64,000 nucleotides of DNA. Origin: Acidithiobacillus ferrooxidans ATCC 23270. Lineage in GTDB: Bacteria > Pseudomonadota > Gammaproteobacteria > Acidithiobacillales > Acidithiobacillaceae. Under the pieces are notes generated by a model. That model was not told where the DNA came from, searched no databases, and saw only the letters and a program-made list of their open reading frames with translations. The stretch covers positions 2,386,001 to 2,450,000 of the forward strand of contig NC_011761.1 in assembly GCF_000021485.1 (NCBI RefSeq), written 5' to 3'. The stretch's first letter is position 1, and every line of letters begins with the position of its first letter. The translations under genes were made by a program, and so were the position numbers. This document shows, in pieces, positions 11,135 through 20,670 of the stretch.

Positions 11135-13309
11135 TCAGGCCCCCTCCTCTGCTTCGTCGCGGGCCAACAGGGCATAGATCCCTTTCTGGGCCATCAACGC
11201 CTGATGCGCGCCATATTCCGCCAATCGGCCATCATCCAGGACGAGGACGATATCCGCCGAGCGAATGGACGCCAGGCGGTGCGCCGCCATGAACACCGTC
11301 CGCCCCTGGCAGATTTTGGAGAGGTTTTTCCAGATGATGCGCTCGGATTCATAATCCAGCGCACTGGTGGCTTCATCAAAAATCAATATCCGCGGATCGC
11401 CCAGCAGCGCGCGGGCGATGGCGATGCGTTGCCTCTGGCCTCCCGACAGCGAATCCCCCCGTTCGCCTACCTTGGTGTCGTAGGCGTCGGGGAGCTTGCT
11501 GATGAACTCGTGGGCACCAGCGAGTTCCGCCGCGGCAATGATCCTGTCCAGGGGCGCCTCGGGATAAACCATCGCTATATTTTCCCGGATGGTTCCCGAA
11601 AACAGAAAGTTATCCTGAAGCACCACGCCGATCTGGCGGCGCAGCCAATTGGGCTCCACATGGCGCAGATCGATGCCGTCGATCAGCACATTGCCCGAAT
11701 CCGGCAGATACAAACGCTGCAACATCTTCGCCAGGGTGCTCTTGCCGGAACCGCTGCGCCCGACGATGCCGACAAAGGAGCCCGCGGGAATATCAAAGCT
11801 GATGCCCTTGAGCACCTCGTCACCATCCGCCGTATAACGAAAGTGCACATTTTCCAGGGTGACCCGGCCATGCAGCGAACCCGGCGAGGCCTTGCCGATG
11901 TCGATTACCGGCTCCGCCGGCGTATTCATCAAATCGCCCATACGGCTCACGGAAACCCCGACCTGCTGAAAATGCTGCCACAACTGCGCCAGACGGAGGA
12001 TGGGGCCGGTCACCTGGCCGGAGATCATCTGAAAGGCGATCAGTTCGCCGACGCTGATGTCTCCGGACAAGGTGAGTTTGACCCCCACCCAGAGAATCGC
12101 CAGCGTCCCCATCCGTTGAATCATTTGGGTCAGGGAGCCGGTGACTCCGGCCAGACGGTCGACGCGGTAGGAAGCCATCACATAGCGCGACAGACTCTGC
12201 TCCCAGCGCTGGTAGATGCGGGACTCCACAGCCAGCGCCTTGACCGTCTGAATACCGGTGATGGTCTCCACCAGAAAGGACTGGTTTTCGGCGCCCCGGT
12301 CGAAGCGCTCCTGCAACAGCCGTCGCAGAATGGGAAACACCAGGAGGGATATGCCGACCATGAAGGGAATGGTGGCCAGCACCACCAGGGTCAGGCGCAC
12401 ACTGTAAAAGAACAATACGACGAGGAAAATGCCGACGAACCACACGTCGATGAACGCCATGAGGGTGGGTCCGGTCAGAAACTGCCGTACCACCTCCAGT
12501 TCCCGCACCCGCGCCACGGTCGAGCCGACGGTCCGGGATTCAAAATAGCGCATGGGGATACGCAGCACGTGGGCGAACAGACGCGCGCCGAGGGTGACGT
12601 CGATACGATTGGTCGTATGGGTCATCATCAGCGTTTTGAGCACATTCAGGGTGGTTTCGAAGGCGATCACCACCAGCATCCCCACCGCCAGAATGTCCAG
12701 GGTGGGCAGACTGTGATAGACCAGCACCCGGTCGATCACCAACTGGATGAACAACGGCATGGCCAGACCAAACATCTGCACCACGAAAGCCGCCACCAGG
12801 ACTTCGATGACCGGTTGCCGGTATTTGAGAATGATGGGAATGAACCAGCGCAACCCGAAGCGTTGCCCCGCCGCGTTCCACTCGAAGCGCGGCTTGATGA
12901 GCAACACCCGTCCGGTCCAGACCTGATGGAGGGTGGCTTCATCCAGTATCAGTTGACCACGCTGCGGATCCACCGCGACCAGGCGGTTATTCTCGAAGCG
13001 GGCCAGCACGAGGTAATTGCCATCCCGCAACTCGGCCATCACCGGATACGTCTGGCGGGCCAGATCCGTCCATTTCAACTGAACCGCCTTCGCCACCAGA
13101 CGCACTTCGCGGGCCGCCAGAATGATTTTGCCAAGCGGCAGAATGGGTTCGGACATGCCCAGAGCGCGCGCCAACTGCTCCGCGTTACACGGCCGCTGGT
13201 AATACCCGGCGATCAGCGCGAGGCATTGCAGCCCGCTGGAGGCAATGCCACCGGCCTTGCCTTGAGCGGCGGGCCCGGTGGCGCCGCCGTGGTTTTCTTC
13301 CGCCGTCAT
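11135..13309 (-). CDS. HlyB/LapB-type ABC transporter (type I secretion)
   Basis: A 724-aa inner-membrane exporter. The N-terminal ~130 residues form a C39-like domain: the segment GIASSGLQCLALIAGYY aligns with the protease region but lacks the DCG-type catalytic Cys context, so it probably binds substrate, as in HlyB, rather than cutting a leader. Six membrane helices span ~160-440. The ATPase has Walker A GRSGSGKST (~520), signature LSGGQRQRIAIARAL (~622), Walker B ILIFDEATSALD (~646) and the H-loop AAHRL. Its start overlaps the DUF2968 stop (ATGA). Substrate unknown: no RTX protein is nearby, but small glycine-rich proteins are. Confidence 0.95.
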   Translation of the reverse strand: MTAEENHGGATGPAAQGKAGGIASSGLQCLALIAGYYQRPCNAEQLARALGMSEPILPLGKIILAAREVRLVAKAVQLKWTDLARQTYPVMAELRDGNYLVLARFENNRLVAVDPQRGQLILDEATLHQVWTGRVLLIKPRFEWNAAGQRFGLRWFIPIILKYRQPVIEVLVAAFVVQMFGLAMPLFIQLVIDRVLVYHSLPTLDILAVGMLVVIAFETTLNVLKTLMMTHTTNRIDVTLGARLFAHVLRIPMRYFESRTVGSTVARVRELEVVRQFLTGPTLMAFIDVWFVGIFLVVLFFYSVRLTLVVLATIPFMVGISLLVFPILRRLLQERFDRGAENQSFLVETITGIQTVKALAVESRIYQRWEQSLSRYVMASYRVDRLAGVTGSLTQMIQRMGTLAILWVGVKLTLSGDISVGELIAFQMISGQVTGPILRLAQLWQHFQQVGVSVSRMGDLMNTPAEPVIDIGKASPGSLHGRVTLENVHFRYTADGDEVLKGISFDIPAGSFVGIVGRSGSGKSTLAKMLQRLYLPDSGNVLIDGIDLRHVEPNWLRRQIGVVLQDNFLFSGTIRENIAMVYPEAPLDRIIAAAELAGAHEFISKLPDAYDTKVGERGDSLSGGQRQRIAIARALLGDPRILIFDEATSALDYESERIIWKNLSKICQGRTVFMAAHRLASIRSADIVLVLDDGRLAEYGAHQALMAQKGIYALLARDEAEEGA

Positions 13310-14082
13310 GGATGCGCAGTAGCCCGCATCTGAATTCTCGGCTTCTGCTGGGGGGTGGTCCCGACCGGAGCAGACGCCGAGGGAAGCGTTTGCAGATCAC
13401 CCAGAGACGGGCCTTCCTGCGCCTTGCTCTGCAATCCGGCAATCGCGGCATTGGTTTGGTCCAGTTGGCGCTGCAGTTCCTGGCGCCGGGAATTCAGCGC
13501 CTGCGCTTCGGAGAGAAGCTGGCTCTGGGCTGCGGTTCCCGCCTGCATGATCTTTTGCTGGGCGGATATCTGCTGCTCCAGTTCCGCTTCGCGCTTTTGT
13601 TGTGCCAGCAGGCTGCTGCGCGCCACCGCGATACGCGCATCCAACTGAATTTTTGCGATGTCCGGGGCAGATAACCGTATGGTTTGCGTCGCCAGTTTGG
13701 TGTACAGCATTTCCGCCTTGTGACCGTCGGCGGTTTGTCCGACCCACCAGAAATCGTGGTTCTTGAGCAGGACGACCGTATAATTGAGCGTACTCGGATT
13801 AAAGAACATGGCCGCCGCGAAGGGGCCGTTATAGATGGTCCGCAGTTCCACCAGCCGGTGTTCCTTGATCAACTGCAACACATGCTGAGTCAGTACGGGG
13901 GCCTCTGCCGGCGCGGTGGACGGCACGGCCTGCCGGGCGCTCACAGCGGGTGCGGACGGCGCAGCGTTGCTGCTGTCAGTGCCCGCCCGGGCCACGGCGG
14001 TGAAGGGCAAGACACCCATGACGACGGCGAATACCGCCATCCGGATACTCCGTTTTCCGTTTTGCTTTTCCATATCTCGCAT
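13306..14082 (-). CDS. DUF2968-family exported protein
   Basis: A 258-aa protein. Signal peptide at residues 1-33 (RMAVFAVVMGVLPFTAVARA). The middle (70-150) has the DUF2968 pattern: LRTIYNGPFAAAMFFNPSTLNYTVVLLKNHDFWWV followed by a Gln/Ala-rich coiled coil (150-225). DUF2968 proteins are periplasmic or envelope proteins of unknown function, recognised here by sequence pattern. ATG at 14082 has GGGAG 7 bases upstream. It is the first gene of the secretion operon and overlaps the ABC transporter gene by four bases, suggesting a role in assembly or regulation of export. A coiled-coil partner for the HlyD hairpin is one possibility, not shown. Confidence 0.8.
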   Translation of the reverse strand: MRDMEKQNGKRSIRMAVFAVVMGVLPFTAVARAGTDSSNAAPSAPAVSARQAVPSTAPAEAPVLTQHVLQLIKEHRLVELRTIYNGPFAAAMFFNPSTLNYTVVLLKNHDFWWVGQTADGHKAEMLYTKLATQTIRLSAPDIAKIQLDARIAVARSSLLAQQKREAELEQQISAQQKIMQAGTAAQSQLLSEAQALNSRRQELQRQLDQTNAAIAGLQSKAQEGPSLGDLQTLPSASAPVGTTPQQKPRIQMRATAHP

Positions 14083-14188
14083 CCTGTTTCTCCCTGTAAA
14101 AACGCGTAATGGCCTTGCGGCCGCAAACCGGTCGTTCGACTGATCTTGGTCGCTGCTGCTGATGTTCCGACTGTGCGTCGGTTCGGTG

Positions 14189-15577
14189 TTATCCAGATAA
14201 TCCGTATTTTTTCATTTTGAGCCACAACGTCTTGCGGCTCCAGCCCAGTGCCTCAGCCGTTTCCAGTCGACGCCACTGGTTTTTTTCCAGCGCGTCCAGG
14301 ACCTGGCTCCGCTCCTCCGCCCTGGTTGAAAAGTCCGGCGGAGCGCAGACCCCGGTGGTTTCGCAGTCGATTTCTCCGGCGCGCAAAAGATGCATGCATT
14401 CGGTCTGCTCCAAAACCCCATGGCCGAGGTAAAAGGCGGCAAGACGCGCCGCCCGGTTGAATAATTCACGCACGTTACCCGGAAACTGGGAAGTATAAAC
14501 CCAGTCCTTGAGCCAGCCTGGCAGTTCCGGAGAGGCGATATCATCGCCGGAAAACTTTTCCAGGGCCAACCGGAAAGCGTGGGTGAACAGCAGCCACTTT
14601 TCGTCCCCACCACGTTCCTGCAGAGTGGGTATGTAGAGTTCAACCACACTGATGCGATGATAGAGATCCAGCCGGAAGGTCCCTTCCCGGATCATGTTGA
14701 TGAGCGGTCGGTTGGTGGCGGTGACCAGGCGGAAATTGATCCGCATCGTCTCGTTGCTGCCCACCGGGTGGATCACCCCGTCCTCCAGCGCGCGCAACAA
14801 CTTCACCTGCTGATAAAAAGGCAGGTCGCCGATTTCGTCCAGATACAGGGTGCCGTTATTGGCCTCGCGCAAAAAACCCGGGTGATCGCGTACGGCACCC
14901 GTAAATGCGCCCCGGACATGCCCGAAAAAAAGCGACTCGAAAAGCGCATCGGGAATGGCCGCGCAGTTCACCGGCACAAAGGGACCAGAGCGGTACTCGG
15001 GGTGGGAATCCGCCACCAGACGGGCGACGTATTCCTTTCCGGTACCGCTGGCACCGCGGATCAGCACATTCACCGACAATGCGCCATAAAGACGGGCGTT
15101 ACCCACCAGGCGGTGCATACAGGGCGACTGATAGACGAAATCCCCATCTTTGGCCATGGGCAATTCCGTGAGCGAGATGGCGTCATCCCCCGGTAGCGGC
15201 CGGTCGGTTGCGCCCTGCGTCACCGTATGCAGGGTGTGTTTCAGTACGGCAGACAGGCTCGCGCAGTTGAAGTAGGCGGGCAACACGACCCGTTCGGATA
15301 GCGGCGTCGTCGCATAGATGCTCTGCTCGCCGCTACCCACCCAGATGACCGGTACGCCCTCTATCCGTTTCCAGGCAAGGTGGTTTTTTTCATAACGTCG
15401 CAGCGCCGTGGTGCTTATGAAAACGATATCCACGTCCATGGCTTCCATGCTGGACGGATGATCCACCTCGTCATCGTAGCGGATGACCTCGGCGTCGGCA
15501 TGTTGACTCAGACAGCGTTCCAGACGCTTGGCGAAATCATGCTGTCCTTCCCAGACCAAAACACGAATCATGTTCAT
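14189..15577 (-). CDS. Sigma-54-dependent enhancer-binding regulator (NtrC type)
   Basis: A 462-aa activator of sigma-54 RNA polymerase. The ATG at 15577 overlaps the tadG stop (TGATG). Residues 1-120 resemble a receiver but the strand that should end in the phospho-accepting Asp reads DVDIVFIST, so phosphorylation is unlikely. The AAA+ domain (~150-385) has Walker A GASGTGKE, the sigma-54 contact loop GAFTGA and Walker B GTLYLDEIGD. The C-terminus (~415-460) is a Fis-type helix-turn-helix (RRLETAEALGWSRKTLWLKM). Being the last gene of the Tad operon, and with sigma-54 promoters in front of flp and the glycine-rich genes, it is the obvious candidate controller of this locus. Confidence 0.95.
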   Translation of the reverse strand: MNMIRVLVWEGQHDFAKRLERCLSQHADAEVIRYDDEVDHPSSMEAMDVDIVFISTTALRRYEKNHLAWKRIEGVPVIWVGSGEQSIYATTPLSERVVLPAYFNCASLSAVLKHTLHTVTQGATDRPLPGDDAISLTELPMAKDGDFVYQSPCMHRLVGNARLYGALSVNVLIRGASGTGKEYVARLVADSHPEYRSGPFVPVNCAAIPDALFESLFFGHVRGAFTGAVRDHPGFLREANNGTLYLDEIGDLPFYQQVKLLRALEDGVIHPVGSNETMRINFRLVTATNRPLINMIREGTFRLDLYHRISVVELYIPTLQERGGDEKWLLFTHAFRLALEKFSGDDIASPELPGWLKDWVYTSQFPGNVRELFNRAARLAAFYLGHGVLEQTECMHLLRAGEIDCETTGVCAPPDFSTRAEERSQVLDALEKNQWRRLETAEALGWSRKTLWLKMKKYGLSG

Positions 15578-17367
15578 CAGTACACCAGAACCGGCGGGAT
15601 GGTGCCGCAACTGAGGGCGTTGTAGTTCACCGCCGCCTGCCCAACCTGAATGCCCAACAGATTCAGAACCGGCGTAAGCAAGCTATCCAGAGCACTGAGT
15701 AGCGGGGTCAGGATGGGATTCAAAATACTGAGCAACGCAGCAACAATTCCTCCCGCTGGCAATTGAATAACATTAAGCACCGCGTTGATATTTAGCGCAC
15801 CCGGTGTTTGCAGTTCCGTCTCCAGGGCCTGGAGCGTCTGGGCCACGGCGGAACCCAGGGCGTTGGTGGTCACATCCTGTGTCTGGGAAGGCGTACCCGT
15901 GAAGTTCAGTTCCTGGTAGCCATTTAAGCCTTGGGCGCTCAGCGGCACGATGAGCGGCTTTTTCATGGTGACAGTAAGTATGGGTAATCCCAGAAGAGTT
16001 GCATTCACCAGGGTTGCGCCCTGAGCATTCTGGGTCAACTGATTCAAAGATTGTACCGTGTTATTGAGCGCAGTAGAGGGTACATCTCCGACAATGGCGG
16101 TGAGCACCCCAGTATTGGCGCCGATGCCGACCTGAGACTGGGATACCGGCGTCCCGCAGGTCAGGCTGGTCAGATGCGCCTGGGCGGGCGCTACTTCCAG
16201 ATAGATTGGAATGTCGACTACCCCGGTATTACCCCCCAGCAGCGCCCCGAGTTGCAAGAGCTGAATATGTAAAGCCAGCGCTACTTGCGCAGTATGGGCC
16301 TGAGTGCGCCACTGCCCGCTGGTGTCCCTGCCGGGTTCACCATAGGCGATGGAGGGAGGTGAAATCACGTTTAGGCCCAGGGAGACATTCACCAACCCGC
16401 CCAGGTGAATTCCGATGTCGGGGATCTGGATGAAATGCTTCTGGTTGGACAGCATGGCAGAGGCGGTGACGAGGTCGAGCAGGTTGACCTGCGCGTTGAC
16501 GGCGGCGTTTTTGTCGGCCAGACCGAGCTTGAGGATTTTACTGAGCTGAATGGTGCCCTGTGCCGTGGTGGATCCGACCAACGTCTGCAAGGCGCCGGTG
16601 GCACTCTGGGTGCTCAGCAGGCCGCCGCCGGCCGCCTGGTTTCCGACGGCCTTCAGGGCGCCGGTAAACAGGCCGGGCAGGGTCAGATTGGCGTCCAGCA
16701 GGTTGTTCACGGTACCCACGCCAATGGACTGCGCCAACTGCCCCAGGGACACGGAGGTGTTCAACAGTCCGTTGAAGGCCGCCACGCCCAGGTTCAGATT
16801 ATGGATGCCCAGCAGTCCCCCGAGCAGGCTATTCAGCAACGCAGACTGCTGTTCGCTGACGTTGAGCAGGGTGCTGGACAGGGAGAACCCCGCCGCCGGA
16901 TTGGGCACCCAGGCGATGGCTTGCGCCTGCACGGTTTTCGCGGGCCCGAAAAAAAAGAAGTACGGCACGCTCTCGGACAATTGCACCTGTACGGCGTTGG
17001 CCTGATGGCCATAGGGTACAGCAGCGGAAAAATAGCTGGGACCGGTCTCGATCTGCGGATTCCAGTTGCCGGGAGTGACCGTTATTTGGGTGGATGACGT
17101 CTGCAGCCCGTTTTTGACGGCGTTGCCCGTCGCCAAGGACTGGGCGTTGGGAACGTCTTCCGCACCGGCGATGGCCGCCATATCGGCGATCTTCTGCAGA
17201 TTGCGCTGTACATAGGCCATATGGCCGATGTCGATGCCGAAGGCCAACGCCAGGATCATGATGGGCATGACGATGGCGGCGATGATGGCGATATCGCCCC
17301 GCTCGCCCCTTCCGGCACGCCACCGGCGTGGATCAATAACCTGAAGCATTACCGCCAGACTGACCAT
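15577..17367 (-). CDS. tadG: TadG-like pilus assembly protein
   Basis: A 596-aa membrane-anchored protein of the Tad pilus system. The N-terminus has the TadE/TadG hydrophobic segment RGERGDIAIIAAIVMPIMIL...DIGHMAYVQRNLQKIADMAAIAGA. The rest is a long, weakly charged periplasmic part rich in Leu, Gly, Asn and Ala, containing LLNSLLGGLLGIHNLNLG, which resembles the openings of the glycine-rich proteins in this window. ATG at 17367 has AAGGA 7 bases upstream and overlaps the preceding gene by 35 bases. TadG proteins are minor pilins or assembly factors at the inner membrane. No von Willebrand metal-binding motif is evident. Confidence 0.85.
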   Translation of the reverse strand: MVSLAVMLQVIDPRRWRAGRGERGDIAIIAAIVMPIMILALAFGIDIGHMAYVQRNLQKIADMAAIAGAEDVPNAQSLATGNAVKNGLQTSSTQITVTPGNWNPQIETGPSYFSAAVPYGHQANAVQVQLSESVPYFFFFGPAKTVQAQAIAWVPNPAAGFSLSSTLLNVSEQQSALLNSLLGGLLGIHNLNLGVAAFNGLLNTSVSLGQLAQSIGVGTVNNLLDANLTLPGLFTGALKAVGNQAAGGGLLSTQSATGALQTLVGSTTAQGTIQLSKILKLGLADKNAAVNAQVNLLDLVTASAMLSNQKHFIQIPDIGIHLGGLVNVSLGLNVISPPSIAYGEPGRDTSGQWRTQAHTAQVALALHIQLLQLGALLGGNTGVVDIPIYLEVAPAQAHLTSLTCGTPVSQSQVGIGANTGVLTAIVGDVPSTALNNTVQSLNQLTQNAQGATLVNATLLGLPILTVTMKKPLIVPLSAQGLNGYQELNFTGTPSQTQDVTTNALGSAVAQTLQALETELQTPGALNINAVLNVIQLPAGGIVAALLSILNPILTPLLSALDSLLTPVLNLLGIQVGQAAVNYNALSCGTIPPVLVY

Positions 17368-17944
17368 TGCTCATTCCTTGCAGGGCGACGCTGCTCCCTG
17401 CGTTTTTCGTCGAAGACGACGAAGTGGAACCGGAACCGCCCGTAAAGGATTTCAGGTAGTTCTTGAAACTCTGCTGAGCCTCGACACCAAGGATCGGCTG
17501 AAAAGTGCCGGGGTCCTCGGCTTCGCTCTGGAAAGCGAGCAACCTTTGCACGGCGCTCTGCCGTCGCGCAACCGGGGGCGCGGGCGGCGGGCTGGTGTTC
17601 GCCACGGCCGCACTATGGATGACCGGCGGAACGACCGCTTCCGTGGCTGGAGGCGGCAGTGCGGGCGCCGGCGGCAGCGGCGCCGGCGGCACGACAGGGG
17701 CACGCGCGGGAAGGGCGGCGGCTGGTGCGGCTGGTGCGGCTGGCGTTGCGGCCACCGAGGCCACCGGCGCGACTGGCGCCGCCGCTGCGGGTACCACCAC
17801 CTTCGGCAATTCATGCCAGCCGAGAATCGGTGGCTGCAGGTAATCCGAAGCACCATCGGCGGAGGCGAGGGGCGTTACCCCCAGGGCGCAAAAGGCCAGC
17901 AGCATCCGCGACAGGCGGGTGGAAAGGTGGGTGTTGCGGTTCAT
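17333..17944 (-). CDS. Tad-locus DUF3613-like exported protein
   Basis: A 203-aa protein. Signal peptide (MLLAFCALGVTPLASA, cleavage ~residue 29), then ~80 residues of Ala/Pro/Val repeats, then the pattern VQRLLAFQSEAEDPGTFQPI and GVEAQQSFKNYLKSFTG, which I read as the DUF3613 motif found in Tad loci of betaproteobacteria. A Ser/Gly-rich tail follows. It overlaps tadD by four bases (ATGA) and tadG by 35. Likely a periplasmic accessory of the pilus. The domain assignment is by eye and tentative. Confidence 0.7.
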   Translation of the reverse strand: MNRNTHLSTRLSRMLLAFCALGVTPLASADGASDYLQPPILGWHELPKVVVPAAAAPVAPVASVAATPAAPAAPAAALPARAPVVPPAPLPPAPALPPPATEAVVPPVIHSAAVANTSPPPAPPVARRQSAVQRLLAFQSEAEDPGTFQPILGVEAQQSFKNYLKSFTGGSGSTSSSSTKNAGSSVALQGMSNGQSGGNASGY

Positions 17945-18786
17945 GGCACGCTCCTGGGTTCGGTGGCTGGCCCGGCATTACCGGAAGAAAACAATTGCGT
18001 CAACGGCGGATTGGGGAATGCGGGCATGACCGCTCCCGAGGGCGCGGGCGCCGCTGCGGAAGGATGGTCGCCGGTGGGGGTGGGCACGCCCGTCATCTGG
18101 TCGGCTTCGCGGCGGATGCGCTGGGAGACCGTCCAACTAAAATCGTGCGCACCCATGATCTGCTGCGCCCGGAAGCTATCGCCGCGCAGCAGGTAGTACA
18201 GGGCGATATTGCTCCACACCCGCTCGTCCTGCGGGGCGAGCTCTCCGGCGCGAAACAGGGCATTGCGCGCGACATTCCAGGCCTTGCCCTGCAGGGCGGC
18301 GTAACCCAGATCATTCAGTATCCCGGCGTTCGTGGGATCCTCCCGTGTGGCGCGTTGGAAAAGCGGGATGGCCCGGGTGATGTCGCCGCCGCGCGCGGCA
18401 ATGAGGCCCAGACCCTGGTACCCCTGTGCGGCGAGGGGAGTACCCAATACCCGCCGAAAATAGCGCTCGGCCTGGGCCGGCTCACCCGTAGCCGCGAGGG
18501 CGCGGGCACGCAACAGATCGGTCTGATCCGAGGCCGGCCACTCTTTCAGGTAGCGGTCCAGATAGGAAATGGCCGCATACCACTTCTGCTCGGCTTCCAT
18601 TTTCTGGATCAATTGCAGACTCAACCCCCGCAGATCGGAGGAGGAAACCTTTGGCTCCGGCGCGTTGGCAACGACCGGTGGCGACGGATGGGTGGCACAC
18701 CCCCCGGCGGCCAGGATGCAGAATACGGCCAACCCCCTGCTCAGGTTCTGGATTCCACGGGCACGGTTCCGGGCGGTCATCTTCAT
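17941..18786 (-). CDS. tadD: TadD-type TPR lipoprotein
   Basis: A 281-aa protein with an N-terminal export signal ending LAAGGC (residues ~25-30), a near-lipobox, so probably a lipoprotein. TPR units cover ~60-215 (YAAISYLDRYLKEWP, AERYFRRVLGTPLAAQGYQGLG, ATREDPTNAGILNDLGYAAL). A Pro/Ala-rich tail follows. TadD acts as a pilotin-like TPR protein helping secretin assembly in Tad systems. ATG overlaps the tadC stop (ATGA). Confidence 0.88.
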   Translation of the reverse strand: MKMTARNRARGIQNLSRGLAVFCILAAGGCATHPSPPVVANAPEPKVSSSDLRGLSLQLIQKMEAEQKWYAAISYLDRYLKEWPASDQTDLLRARALAATGEPAQAERYFRRVLGTPLAAQGYQGLGLIAARGGDITRAIPLFQRATREDPTNAGILNDLGYAALQGKAWNVARNALFRAGELAPQDERVWSNIALYYLLRGDSFRAQQIMGAHDFSWTVSQRIRREADQMTGVPTPTGDHPSAAAPAPSGAVMPAFPNPPLTQLFSSGNAGPATEPRSVP

Positions 18787-19721
18787 CCCATCTTGTCGAA
18801 GAAACGCAGCAACGCGAGCACCGCGGGACCCGCCGTGATCAGCAACAACGCCGGCAGCATGGTCAGGGTCATCACCGCCGTCATCTTGACGTTGAGCTTT
18901 CCGACCCTTTCGCGCAGGGCCATCTGCCGTTTTTCCTGAAGGCGGCCGGCGAAATCCCGCAGGGGCTGGGCAACGTCGCCACCAAAACGTTCGATCTGCC
19001 GGAGCATGTTTACCAGCTCCTCAAAATCCGGGTCGCCCAGTTGTTCCGCCAGCTTCTGCATCGCCTCCACGCGGGGGCGACCAATGGCGATATGCTTGCC
19101 CATTTCGCGCATCTCGCCGGCGAGCAGCGGGATTCCCGCCTCGCTGGTCTGCGCCAGGGACGCGAGACTTTGCTCCAGGCTCAGGCCGACGCCCTGCAGA
19201 AGGGCCAGCATGTCCACGAAAAACGGGATTTCCGCATTCACCGCGTCACCGCGACTTTTGGCCTTGCTCTCCAGGATGAATTTGGGGAGCAGGTAGCCAA
19301 CAATGGCCACCGCCAGAAGGCTCATCCAGAAGGTGAGTTTGAGCATGTGCGGCGCCAGCAGATGTTCGGTCATCCCGGTCACCACCACGAGCACGACCGG
19401 CAGCAGAAAGCGTATCGTGTTGAAAATACTGGGGGCGGCTGGCCGCCGGTAGCCGGCCCTGAGGAGCAGGCGGGCATCCTCGCCGCTCCGCCAGCGATCC
19501 AGCAGGTCCCAGCGCACGTTGGCCAGCGGCCCCCGCTCCATCTGCGCGGCCACTTCCGACGGTTCACTGCCGGCTTCCAGCTTCGGGGCGACGCGATCCA
19601 TGGCCGAGCGGGCGCGGGCGATCATCACCAGACGATATGCCCAGAAGAAGACGCCCAGCAGTACCGCCAGGGCGATGCTCGCGACGGCCAGAGCGGTCAA
19701 TAAGGCATGCAGGTTCAGCAT
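18783..19721 (-). CDS. tadC: Tad pilus inner-membrane platform protein TadC
   Basis: A 312-aa type II secretion F-domain protein. Three to four hydrophobic helices: one near the N-terminus (ALLTALAVASIALAVLLGVFF), two mid-protein (FLLPVVLVVVTGM and MSLLAVAIVGYLLPKFIL) and one at the C-terminus (MTAVMTLTMLPALLLITAGP). The core F-domain contains EIPFFVDMLALLQGVGLSLEQSL. With TadB it forms the platform on which the TadA ATPase acts to move Flp subunits. It starts 7 bases after the tadB stop. Confidence 0.93.
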   Translation of the reverse strand: MLNLHALLTALAVASIALAVLLGVFFWAYRLVMIARARSAMDRVAPKLEAGSEPSEVAAQMERGPLANVRWDLLDRWRSGEDARLLLRAGYRRPAAPSIFNTIRFLLPVVLVVVTGMTEHLLAPHMLKLTFWMSLLAVAIVGYLLPKFILESKAKSRGDAVNAEIPFFVDMLALLQGVGLSLEQSLASLAQTSEAGIPLLAGEMREMGKHIAIGRPRVEAMQKLAEQLGDPDFEELVNMLRQIERFGGDVAQPLRDFAGRLQEKRQMALRERVGKLNVKMTAVMTLTMLPALLLITAGPAVLALLRFFDKMG

Positions 19722-19728
19722 GATGGCG

Positions 19729-20670
19729 TCACCTCAACTTGGCCATACGATTGAGCAGAACCACTCCGGTCACCAGCAGGGTTCCACCGGCGACCAGGAG
19801 CATGCGCCCGGTCGATACCGCCCACATGCCCTGCAGGTAGCTGTGGTTCATCAGCACGATGTAGAGGGCGAGCCCGGGAATCATCAGACTGAGAATGAGC
19901 GCCCCCAACCGGGTTTCGGCGGACAGGGCGTTGAACTCCGCCTGGGCCATCACCCTCCCCCGCAACCAGTCGGCGATGCGTTCGAGCACGACGTCGGTAC
20001 GCCCGCCGTAGCGCATGTTCAGGCGCAGCACGGTGGCGATGATCGCCAGTTCCTGCATCTGGTAGCGTTTGCCCACCGTCAGCATGGCCTGGTCGATGGG
20101 GGTTCCGGATTGCTGGCGGCGCATGATCTGGTTGAACACCTCCCGCACCGGTCCATGGGCATCCTTGGTGGCGCTCAGGAGCGCGGCGGGCAGACTGGCG
20201 CCCACCCGCGAGGCGCGCACCACCGCATCCAGAAAACCCGGCAGGGCGAGAATCGCGGCGCTGCGCCGCAAACCGATCCGGTAGCGGATATGCCCCCACA
20301 GAGCCAATGGATAAAAGATGAGGATGAACGCCAGCGCCAGCCAGTCGCTGACCAGAAGCGCCAGCAACAGAGTGATCAGCAGGCCGACGATGGCGGCCTT
20401 GGGGAGATAGGATTTGGGCCGCAACCCCGCCCGCCGCAGCCATTCCTCCGCCTGGAGCAGGAAGGATTCCTTTTTGTACCGGGCGGCATGGTCCAGCAGA
20501 TCGTCCTGGGCGGATTCCGTATCCCCCGCTTTGCCCGTGTGCGCGTCGAAGGCCCGCAGGCGCTCGCGCAGGGCATCCGGAAACGCCTCCCGCTGCCGGA
20601 AGGAGAGCCAGACGCCCGCCGCGATGCCGAGAAGCAACAGGGCGGAAACGATCAGACCCAGGGCCATCAT
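19729..20670 (-). CDS. tadB: Tad pilus inner-membrane platform protein TadB
   Basis: A 313-aa type II secretion F-domain protein. N-terminal helix LGLIVSALLLLGIAAGVWL, two central helices (AAIVGLLITLLLALLVSDWL and ALAFILIFYPLAL), F-domain core ILALPGFLDAVVRASRVGASLPAALL, C-terminal helices. The ATG at 20670 overlaps the tadA stop (ATGA), the join used repeatedly in this operon; a GTG at 20679 in the same frame is an alternative. It is the partner of TadC in the pilus assembly platform. Confidence 0.93.
   Translation of the reverse strand: MMALGLIVSALLLLGIAAGVWLSFRQREAFPDALRERLRAFDAHTGKAGDTESAQDDLLDHAARYKKESFLLQAEEWLRRAGLRPKSYLPKAAIVGLLITLLLALLVSDWLALAFILIFYPLALWGHIRYRIGLRRSAAILALPGFLDAVVRASRVGASLPAALLSATKDAHGPVREVFNQIMRRQQSGTPIDQAMLTVGKRYQMQELAIIATVLRLNMRYGGRTDVVLERIADWLRGRVMAQAEFNALSAETRLGALILSLMIPGLALYIVLMNHSYLQGMWAVSTGRMLLVAGGTLLVTGVVLLNRMAKLR

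Noticed and set aside
11114-13333. 739-codon open frame on the plus strand
   Set aside because: It lies exactly opposite the ABC transporter gene, has no recognisable motif, and high GC makes long antisense frames common.
14110-14124. GG-N10-GC sigma-54-like site between the regulator and DUF2968 genes
   Set aside because: It points rightward into the 3' end of the regulator gene and lacks the TTGC core; neither neighbouring gene is in that direction.
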